DNA of 64,000 nucleotides, taken from assembly GCA_003667245.1 (NCBI GenBank), contig RCNN01000043.1, positions 45,485 to 109,484 of the forward strand, given 5' to 3'. The notes beneath the pieces were generated by a model. The model had not been told where the DNA came from, did no database searches, and worked only from the letters and a program-made list of their open reading frames with translations. Within the stretch, counting starts at the first letter, position 1; each line of letters begins with the position of its first letter. Source of the stretch: Heterostelium multicystogenum. Taxonomy: Eukaryota > Evosea > Eumycetozoa > Acytosteliales > Acytosteliaceae. A program made the translations under genes and the position numbers. Positions 24,216 through 36,429 of the stretch are shown one piece after another.

Positions 24216-24529
24216 AACAACAACAACATAAATTTGTGAAATTTTAAAAAAAACAACCCGAAATCCTTAAATTAATTAATAATGTCATTTTTAATATAAT
24301 ATTCTTTGGAAGAGGAAGAATCTTCGATGCTTACCTATATATTTGGTTTTGCAAATAAAATTCATTAAAATGATGATGTATCTATTATAATTTTCATCGT
24401 TTTAAAATAATTTAATATAATGTTTTATTTAAATATACACTAGGTTAAAGAATGTATGTGTGAGGGTTGTGGTGTAGGTATTTGAAGAAATGTAATTAAT
24501 TTAAATGTTAGGTCCTTTTTAGGTTCTAT
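24216..24529. other. Spacer upstream of HscB
   Basis: 314 AT-rich bases between the HscB start and the 3' end of the next minus-strand gene. Expected HscB promoter. No ORF seen. Confidence 0.45.
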
Positions 24530-25394
24530 CTAAAATATCTTTTCTAAAATGAAAAAAGATAAAATCATAGATAGAATGTACACTGCCATTTGAACTCTAA
24601 TAGGATGTTTCGATGAAGTCTTTGAAATGGAGTGAGCTGTAGAGGTGAACCATGATGAGTCCTCCCATGGGGCTGTCAAAGTTGTACTATTGGCTGAGGT
24701 TGTATTTCCGCTTGAAACTCCAGTTGATCCTGTAGTTGCTTGATTATATGATGTCGTAATATTTTGTTTTGAAGTGGAGCTGGTTGGAATAGTGCTACTG
24801 ATTGTGTTAATACCACTGCTACTGGTTCTAATACCAACTGTTGTTGATGCCGAGATTGTCGAAGGAGAAGTACCTCTTGTGGTGCTAGAGAGTGTCATCG
24901 ATCTTGTTGATGAAGACGATGTTGTCTTTGGAATAATGGTAATTAAAGCTGAAATTAAACCTGTTGACCAAATTGCGGTTGTTGGGGTTGGATTCAAAAA
25001 CAGATGTAGTTGTAACAGTTGTTATTGGAATTCCTAGGGTTGGACTAGTTGAACTACTAGAAATTGAAATTGGAGAAGTTGAGGGAGTTGATGAAGTGGT
25101 GAAAATCGATGTAAATACTGAGGTTAATGTTGTGGTTGATGTTGGGACAGATGTTGTACCTGGTGAATTTGTTGTTAATGGATTGGAATTCGAAGTTGAT
25201 TGTGGAATTTGGGTAACTGTATTGGAAGATGTATTTGGTACTGAATTTGTAGTTGTGGATGAAGTTAAACTATTAAAATCAGTCAAAGATGCAGTTGATG
25301 ATGAACTGGTTGTTTGTGTATAAGTTAAATAAATTATATTAAATAATAATACTAAAATTACTAGTAAAGAAATATGATTAATATTTTTATTCAT
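24530..25394 (-). CDS. Secreted Ser/Thr-rich protein with GPI-anchor-like tail
   Basis: A 287-residue surface protein if one extra base is removed from A5 24996-25000 (plus strand), where two overlapping frames meet. The N-terminus is a signal peptide (hydrophobic LLVILVLLFNIIYLTYT). Nearly all of the mature chain is Ser, Thr, Pro and Asn, suited to heavy O-glycosylation. The C-terminus is hydrophobic with no charged tail (VYILSMILSFFILEKIF), as in GPI-anchor signals. No enzymatic domain. Low-complexity composition alone cannot assign a role; cell-surface or coat function is plausible. Its neighbour at 25918-26281 has the same overall design. Confidence 0.75.
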
Positions 25395-25917
25395 TATTTA
25401 GTTCTTAATTTCTTTAGTCAATTCGAATGTTGTAATTGGATATTTTTGTATAAAAGATATATTAAAGTATGAATCCATTACATTCCTTTTTATACCAATA
25501 ATTATACTTACTATAATACAAAAGATACAATATAAGTAAACAATTGAAAATTTACAAATTGAACTACCAATTATAAAGAATTCAAAAAAGTAAGTAATAC
25601 AAATATGTTTATTTTATATATTTGATTGGAAAAAAAGTCAAATTATTTATTGATTCACCACCTCCTAAATTAAAATATCATAAGTTTGTTTTATAAATTA
25701 AATTCAATTAATGAATTTGTAACTACAAAACTGTTACGCATTTTTGTTGAGAAATTCATTATATAAATAAATATAGTTGGGATATCCACTTTTTTTTAAT
25801 ATATTTTTTTTAAATTATTTGGATATGAACTGGTAACTACCCTAAAATAAAATCATTTTAAAATGACTCACACAATAAGTCATTTTTGAAAAGTATTTAT
25901 TTAAATTAAATTAAATT
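25395..25917. other. Intergenic spacer
   Basis: 523 AT-rich bases between two minus-strand genes for secreted proteins. Poly-T near 25791-25811. No ORF or RNA gene recognised. Confidence 0.5.
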
Positions 25918-26281
25918 TTACAAATATAATATAATAAATGTAATTAGAGAGAATGATAGAATTATGGAGGGCATTGTTGTTGAAGACGATGATTTAAAGT
26001 CAAAATTCACTGATGCAGACGATCCAATCGAGCTTGAGGTTTCATGTTGATCATCGATTTCCAACTCAAAGTTTGGATCATTATCCTTTACACTTTTTGC
26101 CTCTGGCTCAACTTGTTGAGACTTAGTATCTTCATTGTCAATATTTATGATAACAGGTTCTTTGTTTTTCTTTGCTTTTAGATCTTCAGCAGGAGTACCA
26201 AGAAGATCGTCATTCGAAGTTGCTTGTATAGAACTTATAAAATAATAATACTACAATAAAACCAATAATATATTTATACAT
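25918..26281 (-). CDS. Small secreted acidic protein with GPI-like tail
   Basis: A 120-residue protein is read from ATG 26281 to TAA 25918 if one base is removed from A4 26239-26242 (plus strand); the corrected length is exactly 121 codons. Parts: signal peptide (MYKYIIGFIVVLLFISS...), a polar acidic middle with DDLLGTPAEDLKAKK and DNDPNFELEIDDQHE, a Ser-rich stretch, then a hydrophobic end (MPSIILSFSLITFIILYL). I recognise no family. The coherent signal peptide and GPI-like tail in one frame after a single correction is the main support. Confidence 0.55.
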
Positions 26282-26706
26282 TTTTATATTTTCTTTATAT
26301 ACTTTAAACTATTAAAATACAATATTATATACAATTAATATAGAATTACAAGTTTCGTGACATTACTTTGACAAGTTTTAAAAGATGTATTTAAATAGAT
26401 ATCTCTATCATCATTTTAAATTGAAATATTATTAACTTATTAATTATCGAAAAATCACTAGGTATGCTCATAATAACCTAATTCTAATAATTTATAATAC
26501 TAACACTCTCTGTATCTCTGAATACAGTATTAGGAAACACTCCTAATTTTAAAACTTTTTGATATTTCTGTTTCAGAATGTGGTGAACTTCAAGAAATTA
26601 AATTGTATAATAATGATATTAAAGATGGAGTACACCACCACAGTTGTCTTTTGTTTACAATTGAATTCGTTTTTGAAATTATCGTTTCATTTCTTCGGCC
26701 ACCAAC
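26282..26706. other. Divergent spacer
   Basis: 425 AT-rich bases between the small secreted protein (minus) and the FNIP gene (plus). No ORF or RNA gene seen. Confidence 0.45.
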
Positions 26707-27692
26707 ATGTTATATTATGTTTTACAACATATAATTGAAATACCTAGATAATGTAGATAGGGTTTGCTTAACGCTGCTGTGCAAACAATGGTATCAGGAC
26801 AGAGCAAAGTATCTGCTATTCGATACCACTCAACTCTCTGTGAAGAACCGTCACTATTATGATAAAGAATCGAATTCATTCAAACTACATTCATATAGAG
26901 ATCAAGTTTTAAATCATTTCAATTGACCCTTGAAAAAGATCAAACCACTGACATTGTTCGAAGGTATAATACATCCCGATTCAGATCTTGATATTAATTA
27001 TTATTACTAACTCATTATTAATTGTAGAATCATTGGGTGAAAGAAATATTAGTACACATTCATGTTATAATAAACCATGATAATATAAACCATACAAGCT
27101 TATTACCTACGGATGTAGATCATTGGGGAGTTTGCAAAGAAGTTCAATGTTTGCACTTAAAACCTGGTCAAAATAAAGAAACGATGTTAAAAGATTGACT
27201 TTTGGAAGAGAATTTAATCAAACTATCGATCCAGGTGTCATCCCAGAGTCAGTAGAGTTTGTTGAGTTTGGTCAAGATTTCAATAGATCTTTGGACAATG
27301 TTAGTTTACCGAGTAACTTGAAAAAGTTAGTCTTTGGTAAACATTTTAACCAGCCTATACAGCCAGGCTCACTCCCTTCCCTCGCTTGAGACACTGATCT
27401 TTGGCGAATGCTTTATCAACCACTTAAAAAAGGATCACTGCCAAGCAATTTGAAATATTTGTCATTAGGTTTCAGCTATAACAAACCGATTGGAGATGAT
27501 ATGTCCTCCATTCTTTCCAACCAACTTGCAAACAGTAATTATTCGGAAACAGCTTTAATCAACCAATATCAAAAGGTGTCATACCAAAAAGTGTCGAACA
27601 CATTGAACTTGGGATATTGCTACAACAACAGTATATTAATTATTCCAGAAAGTGTTCGTTTCAATTACTCTTTCTGGAGGCTATTTCTTTGA
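26707..27692 (+). pseudogene. FNIP-repeat protein gene, frame broken many times
   Basis: Dictyostelid FNIP-repeat family. The N-terminal part has the usual F-box-like helix (YLDNVDRVCLTLLCKQWYQDR). Then follow FNIP/LRR-like repeats: LTFGREFNQTIDPGVIPESV, VEFGQDFNRSLDNVSLPSNL, LVFGKHFNQPIQPGSLPS, and a partial FGECFNQPLKKGSLP and LGFSYNKPIGDD. At least five frame changes and several stops interrupt this 1-kb stretch, including one in AAA at 26737-26739. The breaks are denser than in neighbouring housekeeping genes, so true decay is likely, though homopolymer error may contribute. Members of this family often act in protein-protein contacts; no specific role can be given. Confidence 0.7.
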
Positions 27693-27979
27693 GTCAAGAA
27701 GATGGCAACAACTCCCTCCTTCCATAAGTATTACAGCCAGGTTATTATACAATGACTTTAAATACGAAAACTCAATGACCAAATCTATTTAGTATTAACA
27801 GATTGCTTAGAAGGTGTTTCTTGAGTGTAGATCAACTTGTAAATATTGAAAAAATTCAAACTGGACAATATAATAATTAAATAAAAAAAAAGATTTATAT
27901 GTTTTATTCAGTTCAAATGATACATCAAAATGATGCTTGTTGTGGTTTTGTTGTTTTTAAGATTCAATTTTTAAACAAT

Positions 27980-28527
27980 TTAAAGTCCTTTAATTAACAA
28001 GTGTCTGTTTGAAATGGATACACAAATACCAAAGATGGATGCTAATAATAATCCGATATGACAAGAATGTCCAAAGCATAAATGAATACATCTCTATATA
28101 CATAAAATTATCCATTAATATATCTTTAAAAGATAGAATTAGATTACCTAACTTACCATCCATTTACAATCTTTTTCTTTATCACAGAAATTTTTACATG
28201 ATCCAATCATTCTTGAGAGTACCCATCCACTTCCAAGGACCAAAGCTGTTTTAGGGCATGTGAAATAAGAACACAAGAAAGTGGAACAAATTACAGGAGC
28301 CAATCCTTCAGAAGTATGATTGTAGGCAACCAATGTTCTTTCTAAATCTTCGTCACCAGTTAAAGCTGGTGCTGGAATCTATAGATAAACTTTAGCGCTA
28401 ATACATTTTTTATAAAAATAACATGAAAAATCTTACATTTGCTTTCTCTCTTGCCTTTTTAACACAAAAAGCTTGAACATGCCACATGGTAATGGCACCA
28501 GCAGCAACAATACTTGGGAAAACATGT
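27980..28527 (-). CDS. MAPEG-family membrane protein (microsomal GST-like), 5' end unresolved
   Basis: Exons 28437-28527, 28157-28378 and 27980-28093 join in phase. The exon starting at 28527 needs two bases from an upstream exon that I could not place, so the start is open. Seen: VFPSIVAAGAITMWHVQAF (helix 1), DEDLERTLVAYNHTSEGLAP (compare the R-A-H-x-N-x-x-E-x-x-P helix-2 core of MAPEG proteins), ICSTFLCSYF, TALVLGSGWVLSRM, and a last helix HIGLLLASIFGICVSI. Four helices and about 145 residues suit MGST3/MAPEG. The usual Arg before A-x-N is shifted (LERTLVAYNH), so catalytic glutathione activity is uncertain. Confidence 0.6.
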
Positions 28528-29178
28528 CTGTCGGGTAAACACCCAGTTTAATGTAGAATTTAATTACCATATTATATTATTAATAATTACTTAATAAAAG
28601 AAGTAGAATAAATGAAAGGAATGAGTATGGGTTGTTGATTTGATGATAAAAGTATTTGAGTAATTATGTTATCTATCCTGAATTATGTTTGGTTTGATTT
28701 GTTTGGATGGTTTTATTAAAGACAACAATAAAATTACAATTAAAATAATAATATTATTAATTAATTTTAATTAAAATACACAATTATATTTATTATTTTT
28801 AAAATATATAATTCCCAGCACAATAAACAAAACAAACAATAATAATCAAAACCAAATAAATCGTGGGGAGGGGTAGTGATAAGTGCATTTGATTTGATGT
28901 TCACCTTTAATATTACCACCAATGAAATAAATGTACTTTTAGAGCTTTTGTAGATAAAAAATATTTCATATGAATATTATTGTTTTGTTTTGTTTTTTGT
29001 ATTTATGGTTGTGTGCTATTGTTGTTTTGTTGTTGTTGTTTGTATGTGAAATTGGATGAATGAGATATGAGAAAGTTATTTACAATATTATGTTTTGTTA
29101 TGTTACTATGATATTCTTGAGATTGATAAAGATGGTGATTTAAATTCGAGCTGTACACTATTGTCTATATTAAATATA
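28528..29178. other. Intergenic spacer
   Basis: About 650 bases, very AT-rich, with (AATT)-like runs and T-rich GTTTT repeats near 28983-29035. It should include the first exon and promoter of the MAPEG-like gene and the 3' end of the XRCC2-like gene. An alternative C-terminal frame of XRCC2 may extend to about 29117. Confidence 0.4.
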
Positions 29179-30158
29179 TTATCCAAGTTGAATTTGGTGT
29201 CTAAAATTGATTCTGTATCGGACTAGTCTACTCCATACCGGTCCTAAGAAGTCGGTTTTTGGCGGAATGGTTTTTGAACTGTTGTTTGTCGTTGATGTAC
29301 CATCTTTAATAATCGATTGCTTGACTCCAATGACAGTTAACTGATACTGGCTGATTGTCTGGCAGAATTGCTCAAGACCCACTAATTGACCCAAGCGACT
29401 GCTGAGTGATTCACCTTGCTTGTCCAACCAATAGAATGCAGATACACTATCGAGCACAACCATTTGTATCTCACGCTTGGGCGATCCTTCACGCACCTCT
29501 TTGCCCACCGACTTTATCAAGTTAGGCAGTGCATTCAGTGTGTAAATAAAACTGTACACTGTTCTCGCACTTATAAATATACAGACGACTTAGACACTCT
29601 GCCAAAGAACTTCTCAAATATCTGCTTGTAATCGTCATCAGGAAGTGGACTCGCATCGACGCCTTCGTTTATAATATCCAAACCAACTATAATCAACTCA
29701 GCTTCTTCAAGAGGCATTTGTTGATTCTTCTTCTCAATGATTTGCTTCTGAGCAGTGGCCAATATGTGATTAAACTTTATTCTGACAATCTCCTTCAGCC
29801 TGAGGCAATCGAATTTGTAGTCATTATCAAAATAGACAACGCCTATTTCGTTGCCATCAAATAGGAGCTGCTGCGTGCTACTGCCACTTGTAATCGTCCA
29901 GACACGAGGCAATATCGATTGAGCAACGATATGCAAGGCACACTCTGATTTGCCGGTGCCACTGCTGCCTCTGATTTCAATAGCACCACCTTTGCTGTAA
30001 AATGCTATTATTAATGAGCTGCTGTGTAGTTATGTTGAGAATCAAAGGGTTTTGCTCAATGAAAGCATCGACGGCAGCAATGCCCAATTGCAAATTCGCA
30101 TTGATCACTCTTTTATAAAAACTTGGTATGCCGTATCATCAAAACTTTTTATTTCCAT
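29179..30158 (-). CDS. xrcc2: XRCC2-like RAD51 paralogue, frame broken in several places
   Basis: RAD51 paralogues assist homologous recombination. Start ATG 30158 (MEIKSFDDTAYQVF). Walker A is GSSGTGKSE near 29950-29975. VVYFDNDYKFDCLRL matches the XRCC2 strand after the P-loop, and QMVVLDSVSAFYWLDKQGES is Walker B with the SAFYW signature of XRCC2. Breaks: a missing T in the T5 near 30110, an extra base in A4 29999-30002 (plus strand), and two further shifts near 29560-29590 that are not clear homopolymers. A second C-terminal frame continues to about 29117. Some breaks may be real, so this may be decaying; the conserved motifs argue that it was functional recently. Confidence 0.72.
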
Positions 30159-30454
30159 ATTAAGAATTATTACTTTGTTTCATATGATATAAATACTATT
30201 ATAGTAGGCCGTAGTGTTTGACTAAAGATTTTATATTCATTTGATTAATTTTCTCAGAAAATCATAAAATTATTGTGAAACTTTTGAAAATTTTTGGGAA
30301 AATTACTGGATTTCATGAAGTTTAAGGTGGCAAAAAAGATTCCAACAAATTAATCCATCAGGATACCATAAAACATTTGCTTTTGCTGAATTGTTTTTTT
30401 TTTTTCATATCTGTTTATACTCCATCGTACACACATTATTAAGTATAGATAGAT
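30159..30454. other. Divergent spacer, XRCC2-like / ankyrin-like gene
   Basis: 296 bases with an 11-T run near 30396-30406. Expected to hold both promoters. Confidence 0.4.
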
Positions 30455-32809
30455 ATGAAAAAGACATTAGAATATTATGTTAATCAGTACAAATGTGAAA
30501 GACAGTCGCAATGTAACGATACCACTTGTAGACAGCAGAAACATAATGATATTATCAGGAGTGTATTGTGCCAGAAGGTACTGTTCAGACGAATCATTCA
30601 ATCGTTAGATAGATATGCATATAGAAAGATCCTCACCGACAAACCTTTCGATGTGGTGCTATCGAGAGAGTGGCGTTTTTAAATATGCCGATGTGTTCTC
30701 CGTCGAATGGATGATACAAAACGGTCACTTTGGTCTCTATTTCGAAAAACTCAGGTTGGGAGAACAAGATCGCCTATTCTACCCAGAGGTATTCAATACT
30801 TCAATGCTTCACAGAGTCAAAGAATTTAGTTTGGAGTTATTTGACAGCCTCTTTCAAGTGTATCGTCAAAGACTCATACTCGACTTCGTCAAACCTGACA
30901 AAGTTGCTAGAGCATGTAGTCACAGCCCACCGAAACGATTTATTTGAGTACATCAGAAAGAACTTCCCATTTGCTAAAATTCAAGCTATAAGCCAGGTTC
31001 TGTTGGAGGTTTCTGTTGCTGCCAACAATGTGGAAATTGCCAAGTTTTGCTTCAACAACTTTGACTATACCCCAAAGAAATTGGATACTACTACGATAGA
31101 CAAAAGAAATATTTCAAGGTAAATAGTGAACCTTCAATGGAAATGGTCAACCTATTTTTAAACTTGGATGTCGGAGTCAAACCATCCCACCTACTTTTGG
31201 ATTACATTGGACAAGTCAATTTCCTGACACCTCTTTTGCTGCTTTGGTGATTTGGATCTTTACAACAAATATGTATTTGAGTATCTCGATCCCGAAATCT
31301 CACTTCATTTCAACCATATGGATCTTGTTAATGGACTTGACTCTCTGCTAAGAAACAAAACAGTTGAGCTAAATCACCGTCATTTAGAATTGGTTAAATT
31401 TATTTTCCTGTCTGAGCAAACCCTGGAGTTGAAATTCGATGAAGCTACGATGGCACCTCTGATCAAAGGTGCACCCAGTGGAATACAATAACCTCATCTA
31501 TCTTTACCATGCTAAACGAGATCTATTAGATAAATACATGGAGACGACCAGTCGAAAAAAAATTAGTCAAAAAGCAGAATCTAACGTTGGAAAGAAAATA
31601 CTATAAGCGTCTCGCCATCAAGAACAACGAGCTACTAAACATAGATCTGACAATCTATCTTATACAGAATTGCCCATCATCAATCTACAACTACGGATCA
31701 GTTCAACAGATAGAGCTAGCCAACGTTGAGTTGAAAAACCAACAGCATGAGTTGAAAGCAATAGAATTGACATCACATCACACCGTGGAGATAATAGAGA
31801 CCATTAAGAAATACCACAAGCTAAATACAATAATTTTCCTTCTTAAGAATACAGAAGACTATGATGGACAGACAATCCAATATTTGGTCAATCATCATAT
31901 ATTTCCAAAGTTAACCAATGGACACGATTTATCTGGCTCATTATACGCCCGTGGTCTATTCCAAACTGCTCATGCACTTAACCCAGAGTATAATTTGAAG
32001 ATGCCATCTTATACAATGATAATCCCATGTTCTATTCCACCATTAGAAACACTTAGATATATAAAATCTATCAATACAGATCTAACAAATCTCTGGTTCC
32101 AAGGCGTAGATCACAGTACAGAGCCAGATGCTCTTAGATTCTTCCTCGACAATGTCACCTATAAAGACAAATCGTTTAACAACTTCATAATAAGAGCAAC
32201 CTATGAAGCTGTTGCCATTGGGAGATTTTGATCTACTTGAAATCCTAGAGATCTACAACCCAACACTTCTCACCTATGAGCCAGATCCAATAGAAATTGC
32301 AATTACCTATGGTAAACTATGACGTTGCTGAGCACCTCACAAGAAAGATAGCACCAAATACCTATCCAAAGTCAACTCTTATATCAAAGTTACACTTTGA
32401 TATTGATTTCCTCAAGTACTTCATTGGACATTTCTACGACAAACTTCATTCATCGTGGAGTAAGATTGCTAATAATGCAATCATGGATCAAAAACTAGAG
32501 GTTCTCGATTACCTACTCAAATTGTTCCCCAACATTGAGTATGATCCCCAAAGATGTTTGAGGTACGACGCTGGTCATATCTTGGATTATTTTAATCACA
32601 AATCACCCAAGTGTATAAACAAAATCTCTTCACTTCCGGATATAGCAATTAGAAACTATCGAGTATCAATTGTCAACACTCTCTACAAACATGGTTTTTA
32701 TGCAACAGTCCCCGACTCACGATCAACTGCACTCCTTCTTGGTGATCCAAGAGTATCACAACTTGTTAGAGACAAGATTGCAAACCTAGTTGTAAAGAAA
32801 TTAAAATAA
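30455..32809 (+). CDS. Large ankyrin-like dictyostelid protein, eight single-base frame breaks
   Basis: One long reading frame of about 782 residues is recovered if seven extra bases (in T5 30676-30680, AAA 30891-30893, T4 31234-31237, CCC 31474-31476, A8 31555-31562, GGG 32220-32222, AAA 32314-32316) and one missing base (TT 31081-31082) are allowed; the corrected length is divisible by three. The layout is that of a large dictyostelid family: a short N-terminal helix (VLCQKVLFRRIIQSLDRY), then repeated helix pairs such as VFSVEWMIQNGHFGLYFEKL, NDLFEYIRKNF, VEIAKFCFNNF, MEMVNLFLNLDV and KLEVLDYLLKLFP. These resemble degenerate ankyrin repeats. No catalytic motif. Function unknown. It ends 48 bases from the stop of the opposite-strand acyltransferase. 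Confidence 0.7.
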
Positions 32810-32857
32810 ATTTATTAAACATATTTATGCTATTTAATGTATTTATAAGGATAAACA

Positions 32858-34531
32858 TTAATCAGTCGAGGTAGACGATGGCTTTCTTTGTTTGATTCCA
32901 TCTTGTTCACTTCCTTGGAGATCGTCGGATGATGAGATCTTGCTCAAGTTGGCGGTGACCAGTGGACTATTTGGATCCTCACCATTGAATCTACGAGCAA
33001 ATCTTGATGCAAAAATTCTTTGTTTGTGTTCGGCGAATCTTGAACTTGGTTTGAAGTACTTGAGATAACCGTCCCATGGAACGTTGGGATTCCGGCTCTC
33101 TTTGCAATCATAGCCTTAACACGGTTGGCAAACTGAGCAGAGGTTTCATTTGGATCCTTGGTTTGTGCCTCAAGGTACCAAACATCACAAACACATGCCC
33201 ATGATGTCATCATATTGAACATATGTCTAATAAATGATTGTTTCTTTGAATTCCAGAATGCATCAACAAACAATGTACTAATTTACATTTACATCTCATT
33301 AGTATTGAAATCAAGTTTGTTGGAACTCATTGATACATACTTATATTTAATAGCGATTGGTTGAATGATTACATTTGGAAGATCAAATGCACCCTTCTTA
33401 AACATGACACAATAATTATTATTAACACAAACACCTTCTGGGAAGATAAGCAATGGATCATTGTTCTCGTTTGCAATGTGTTTGGAAATCCTAATGTTGT
33501 TGGCATTATAGGTTAGACAGAATACTAAACAGAAAGCCACCTATACTTACTGTTGTGCAATCAATGCTCTATCCTTAGCCTCAGCTCTGTCGAACCATAA
33601 ACAACCAATGCAACTCAATAAATAGTCTTGAATGAAACCTAGTAAACCTTTGTGCTTTTGACCAACGGATGCACAGTTGAATTGATTTTGAAGAACAACT
33701 ACGTCCATAACAGTTGTATGATTTGCAACAAACACTTGATTCTTCTTTCTCAATGGCTTCATTCCGTGATACTTAATAACACCACCATGACATAATGAAT
33801 ATAATACACAAGAAACGTAATAATTTTCTCTAAACAAACATCATACAGGTTAGATTTACTCCAGAGAAATACAACATCGTGTTCAACAACTTACTTGATA
33901 ATGCTTTTCGTTTTATCATTCTTTACAAATGTAGATACAATAAAGAAGAGAATCGCAAATGTGAATGAACCAGCTGTCAAGCATGTAAGTCTAGTGGTGG
34001 TAAACAATCATCAGTTGGTTAGAGATCGGTTTCAAATATGATTTCAATCATCAAAACTGGCCTACCTTAATGGGAAGAGTATACAATATCTAATGAATGC
34101 TCCAACATCCATGCGGGATAGAGGGTAGAAGTTCCAGTTCCATGCATTTATTTCTGGACTAGTAAAGCACTTGGTAAAACTCATCCTCCACCAATACTTC
34201 AACACCGTCTGTCAAGAATGGTGCAACATCACTAAGATTGAATCTATCATTTACATTAAAATGTAACAAGTTGTTAATATCTGCAGAATGACAAGATGAC
34301 TAACTAACAGGAGTTGTATTACTTTTTCGAAGGATTAACCTGTCGATTGAGTTGCTTCAAAAGTTTCTCTTCGATTTTTTGTTGGATTTCGTCGACTTCA
34401 CCTTGAGTGACCGGTGTGAACAATGACCAAGGGTCTTGGCTGATCTCCAGAGTACCCTCTTTACCAGTGGGACTTGGCGATCCACCACAATGGCTTCCGC
34501 TACTATTGTTATTTATGCTATTCATTTGCAT
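32858..34531 (-). CDS. Glycerol-3-phosphate acyltransferase, GPAT3/4 (PlsC) type
   Basis: ER enzyme making lysophosphatidate for glycerolipid and storage fat. Exons: 34323-34531, 34066-34280, 33895-33990, 33551-33829, 33341-33490, 32858-33277; about 455 residues, near human GPAT4 (456). Acyltransferase block I is FVANHTTVMDVVVL (H-x4-D), block III FPEGVCVNNNYCVMFKKGAF, and the typical late text DAFWNSKKQ...MMTSWACVCDVWY, FANRVKAMIA. AFIRYCILFPLR matches the first membrane segment of GPAT3/4. Three corrections are needed: A5 at the end of exon 1 (34323-34327), A4 34176-34179, and one missing base near 33085. With them every splice junction is in phase. Confidence 0.9.
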
Positions 34532-36253
34532 GCAATATATATACTATTGTGCTCTACTTATCTTTTGTAGCTATTTTTGTTGTTGGAGTGATAATATTAT
34601 GCTATATACATGTGAATTTACAATGAGATATAAATATTATTCTTCAGTCAGTAATCTAATATCTTTTAAAAAATGATTTTAAATTTTTTTAATTGATTTT
34701 ATTAAAATGTTTTTGGCTTTTTCTTTGTGGTGATTGTGTGGTGTTAAAAAAATTGATTGATTTCTTGATGATCATTTCTTCCCGATTTAATACCAACATG
34801 TTGTTGGTTCATAAACAATCCCCAACAACTTTGAATATGAACATCCTTCCTAATTGCCTATTAGCACTTTTGGAGCTGTTTCAAATTTCAATATCAGTCC
34901 GATGATCATGACTTGAAACGGATGGCAAAGCAGCTCCATACACCAGCTGTAGTCCCTATTCTAGTTCAAACAGCTTTTTTTGAATTTCTCTCTTATCTTG
35001 TTGAAACTACATTGATCATACATTAATTCTCGAATGGGGCGACTTGTTTCATCTGACAAAGATGTACATCACATAACTATTCCACTTGTATGGATCTATG
35101 TAATTAATCAAAGATGTGTATATTAATTGAAGAGATTATTGGCGATCATGGTCGTTCAAAAGATTGAAACCCCAACAGGTATACATTAGATTTGTCACTA
35201 GTGAAGGACAACCATTGATTAACAAATTGTAGAATTAAACGAAATTTCATTTAATTGTAATAATAATATTCAAAGAAACATATTGTATTGATTACCCCAC
35301 TGCCACACGTCTCTTCGCTTAGACCCTGGTTTATTAAACAACAAAAAAATCAAAAAAAAAAAAAAATCAAAAATTAAAAAAAAATAACCGCTTTATATTT
35401 GAATTTGTGCTCCCTCTCATTCATTTCATCTAATTATAAATATTAGTGTATGTTTAATAAAATATAACTTTACAAAGTAGGTGCATAGCCTCGCACATAA
35501 CACCTCACATATCTCGACTACAACAAACAATACAATTCGCCCCAACTTACTATGCAACAACACAGTGTATTTAAATTATTACAACTAATAAAAACAACAA
35601 CAACAACTCAATAGTTAGATTGGACAGATAGATAGATCAATGTTTCTTATTATTACAATAGCATTAAATGATAATAATAATAATAAAGGATAGTGGTCAT
35701 CGAATAATGTTGAACAGCAGATATTAGAATTAAATTTGTAGATTGAACGACAACAAAGTTTCGAAAGAATCAATAACAAGCATTTGACAATGATTAAATA
35801 TATTTTTCTCTTACTCCACATTAGTGTTAAATAATATTCAAATTCAAATACCCACATACAACAAAAATTATATATTATTTATTCAAGTTGTTTGTTGACC
35901 ACTATGCAATACATATTGTTGCTATTGATTTTATTTAATTGCTCAATAATAATGAAATTTAGCTGTTATTGATTGTTTGTTGAAATTATTATTGAATTCA
36001 TTTAACTCTTTTCCCACTATATCATACTCCCCCCTCATTTATTAATATTATGTATATAATCTTCACAAGTATTTAATTAAAAATACTTTATTGATTTTTT
36101 GTTTGCTTTGTTTTATTCTTATTATTATATATATATAAATATATACATATATATATATATATTTATGATTGATTGATTATCAATTATTTGAATCAAATAC
36201 TAATATTGTAAGAAGTGTAGTATTGTTTGTTGTAGATAACAACAATATATATT

Positions 36254-36284
<31 letters not shown>

Positions 36285-36429
36285 CGTGAGAAAATAGTTA
36301 ATAATATTAACATATTCTTTAATTTTTAGGTATATCATTGGCTATATAGATTAATACAACAATCTGCCGATTTATCATCATCAAATACACATTCTTCTTT
36401 TCTATAAATAAACAAAAGACTATATAAAA
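34532..36429. other. 1.9-kb divergent intergenic region
   Basis: Spacer between the acyltransferase (minus) and the R-SNARE (plus). It is mostly AT-rich low complexity: A-rich block 35339-35391, (AT)n at 36126-36165, (TAA)n near 36257-36280. Short ORFs here look like noise. No RNA gene recognised. Confidence 0.5.
36126..36165. repeat. (AT)n microsatellite
   Basis: AT dinucleotide repeat with small interruptions, about 270 bases upstream of the R-SNARE start. Confidence 0.8.

Noticed and set aside
24774..25323. Plus-strand ORFs of Val/Glu/Asp-rich protein
   Set aside because: They are the antisense of the Ser/Thr-rich secreted protein; the repeats make them open by composition.
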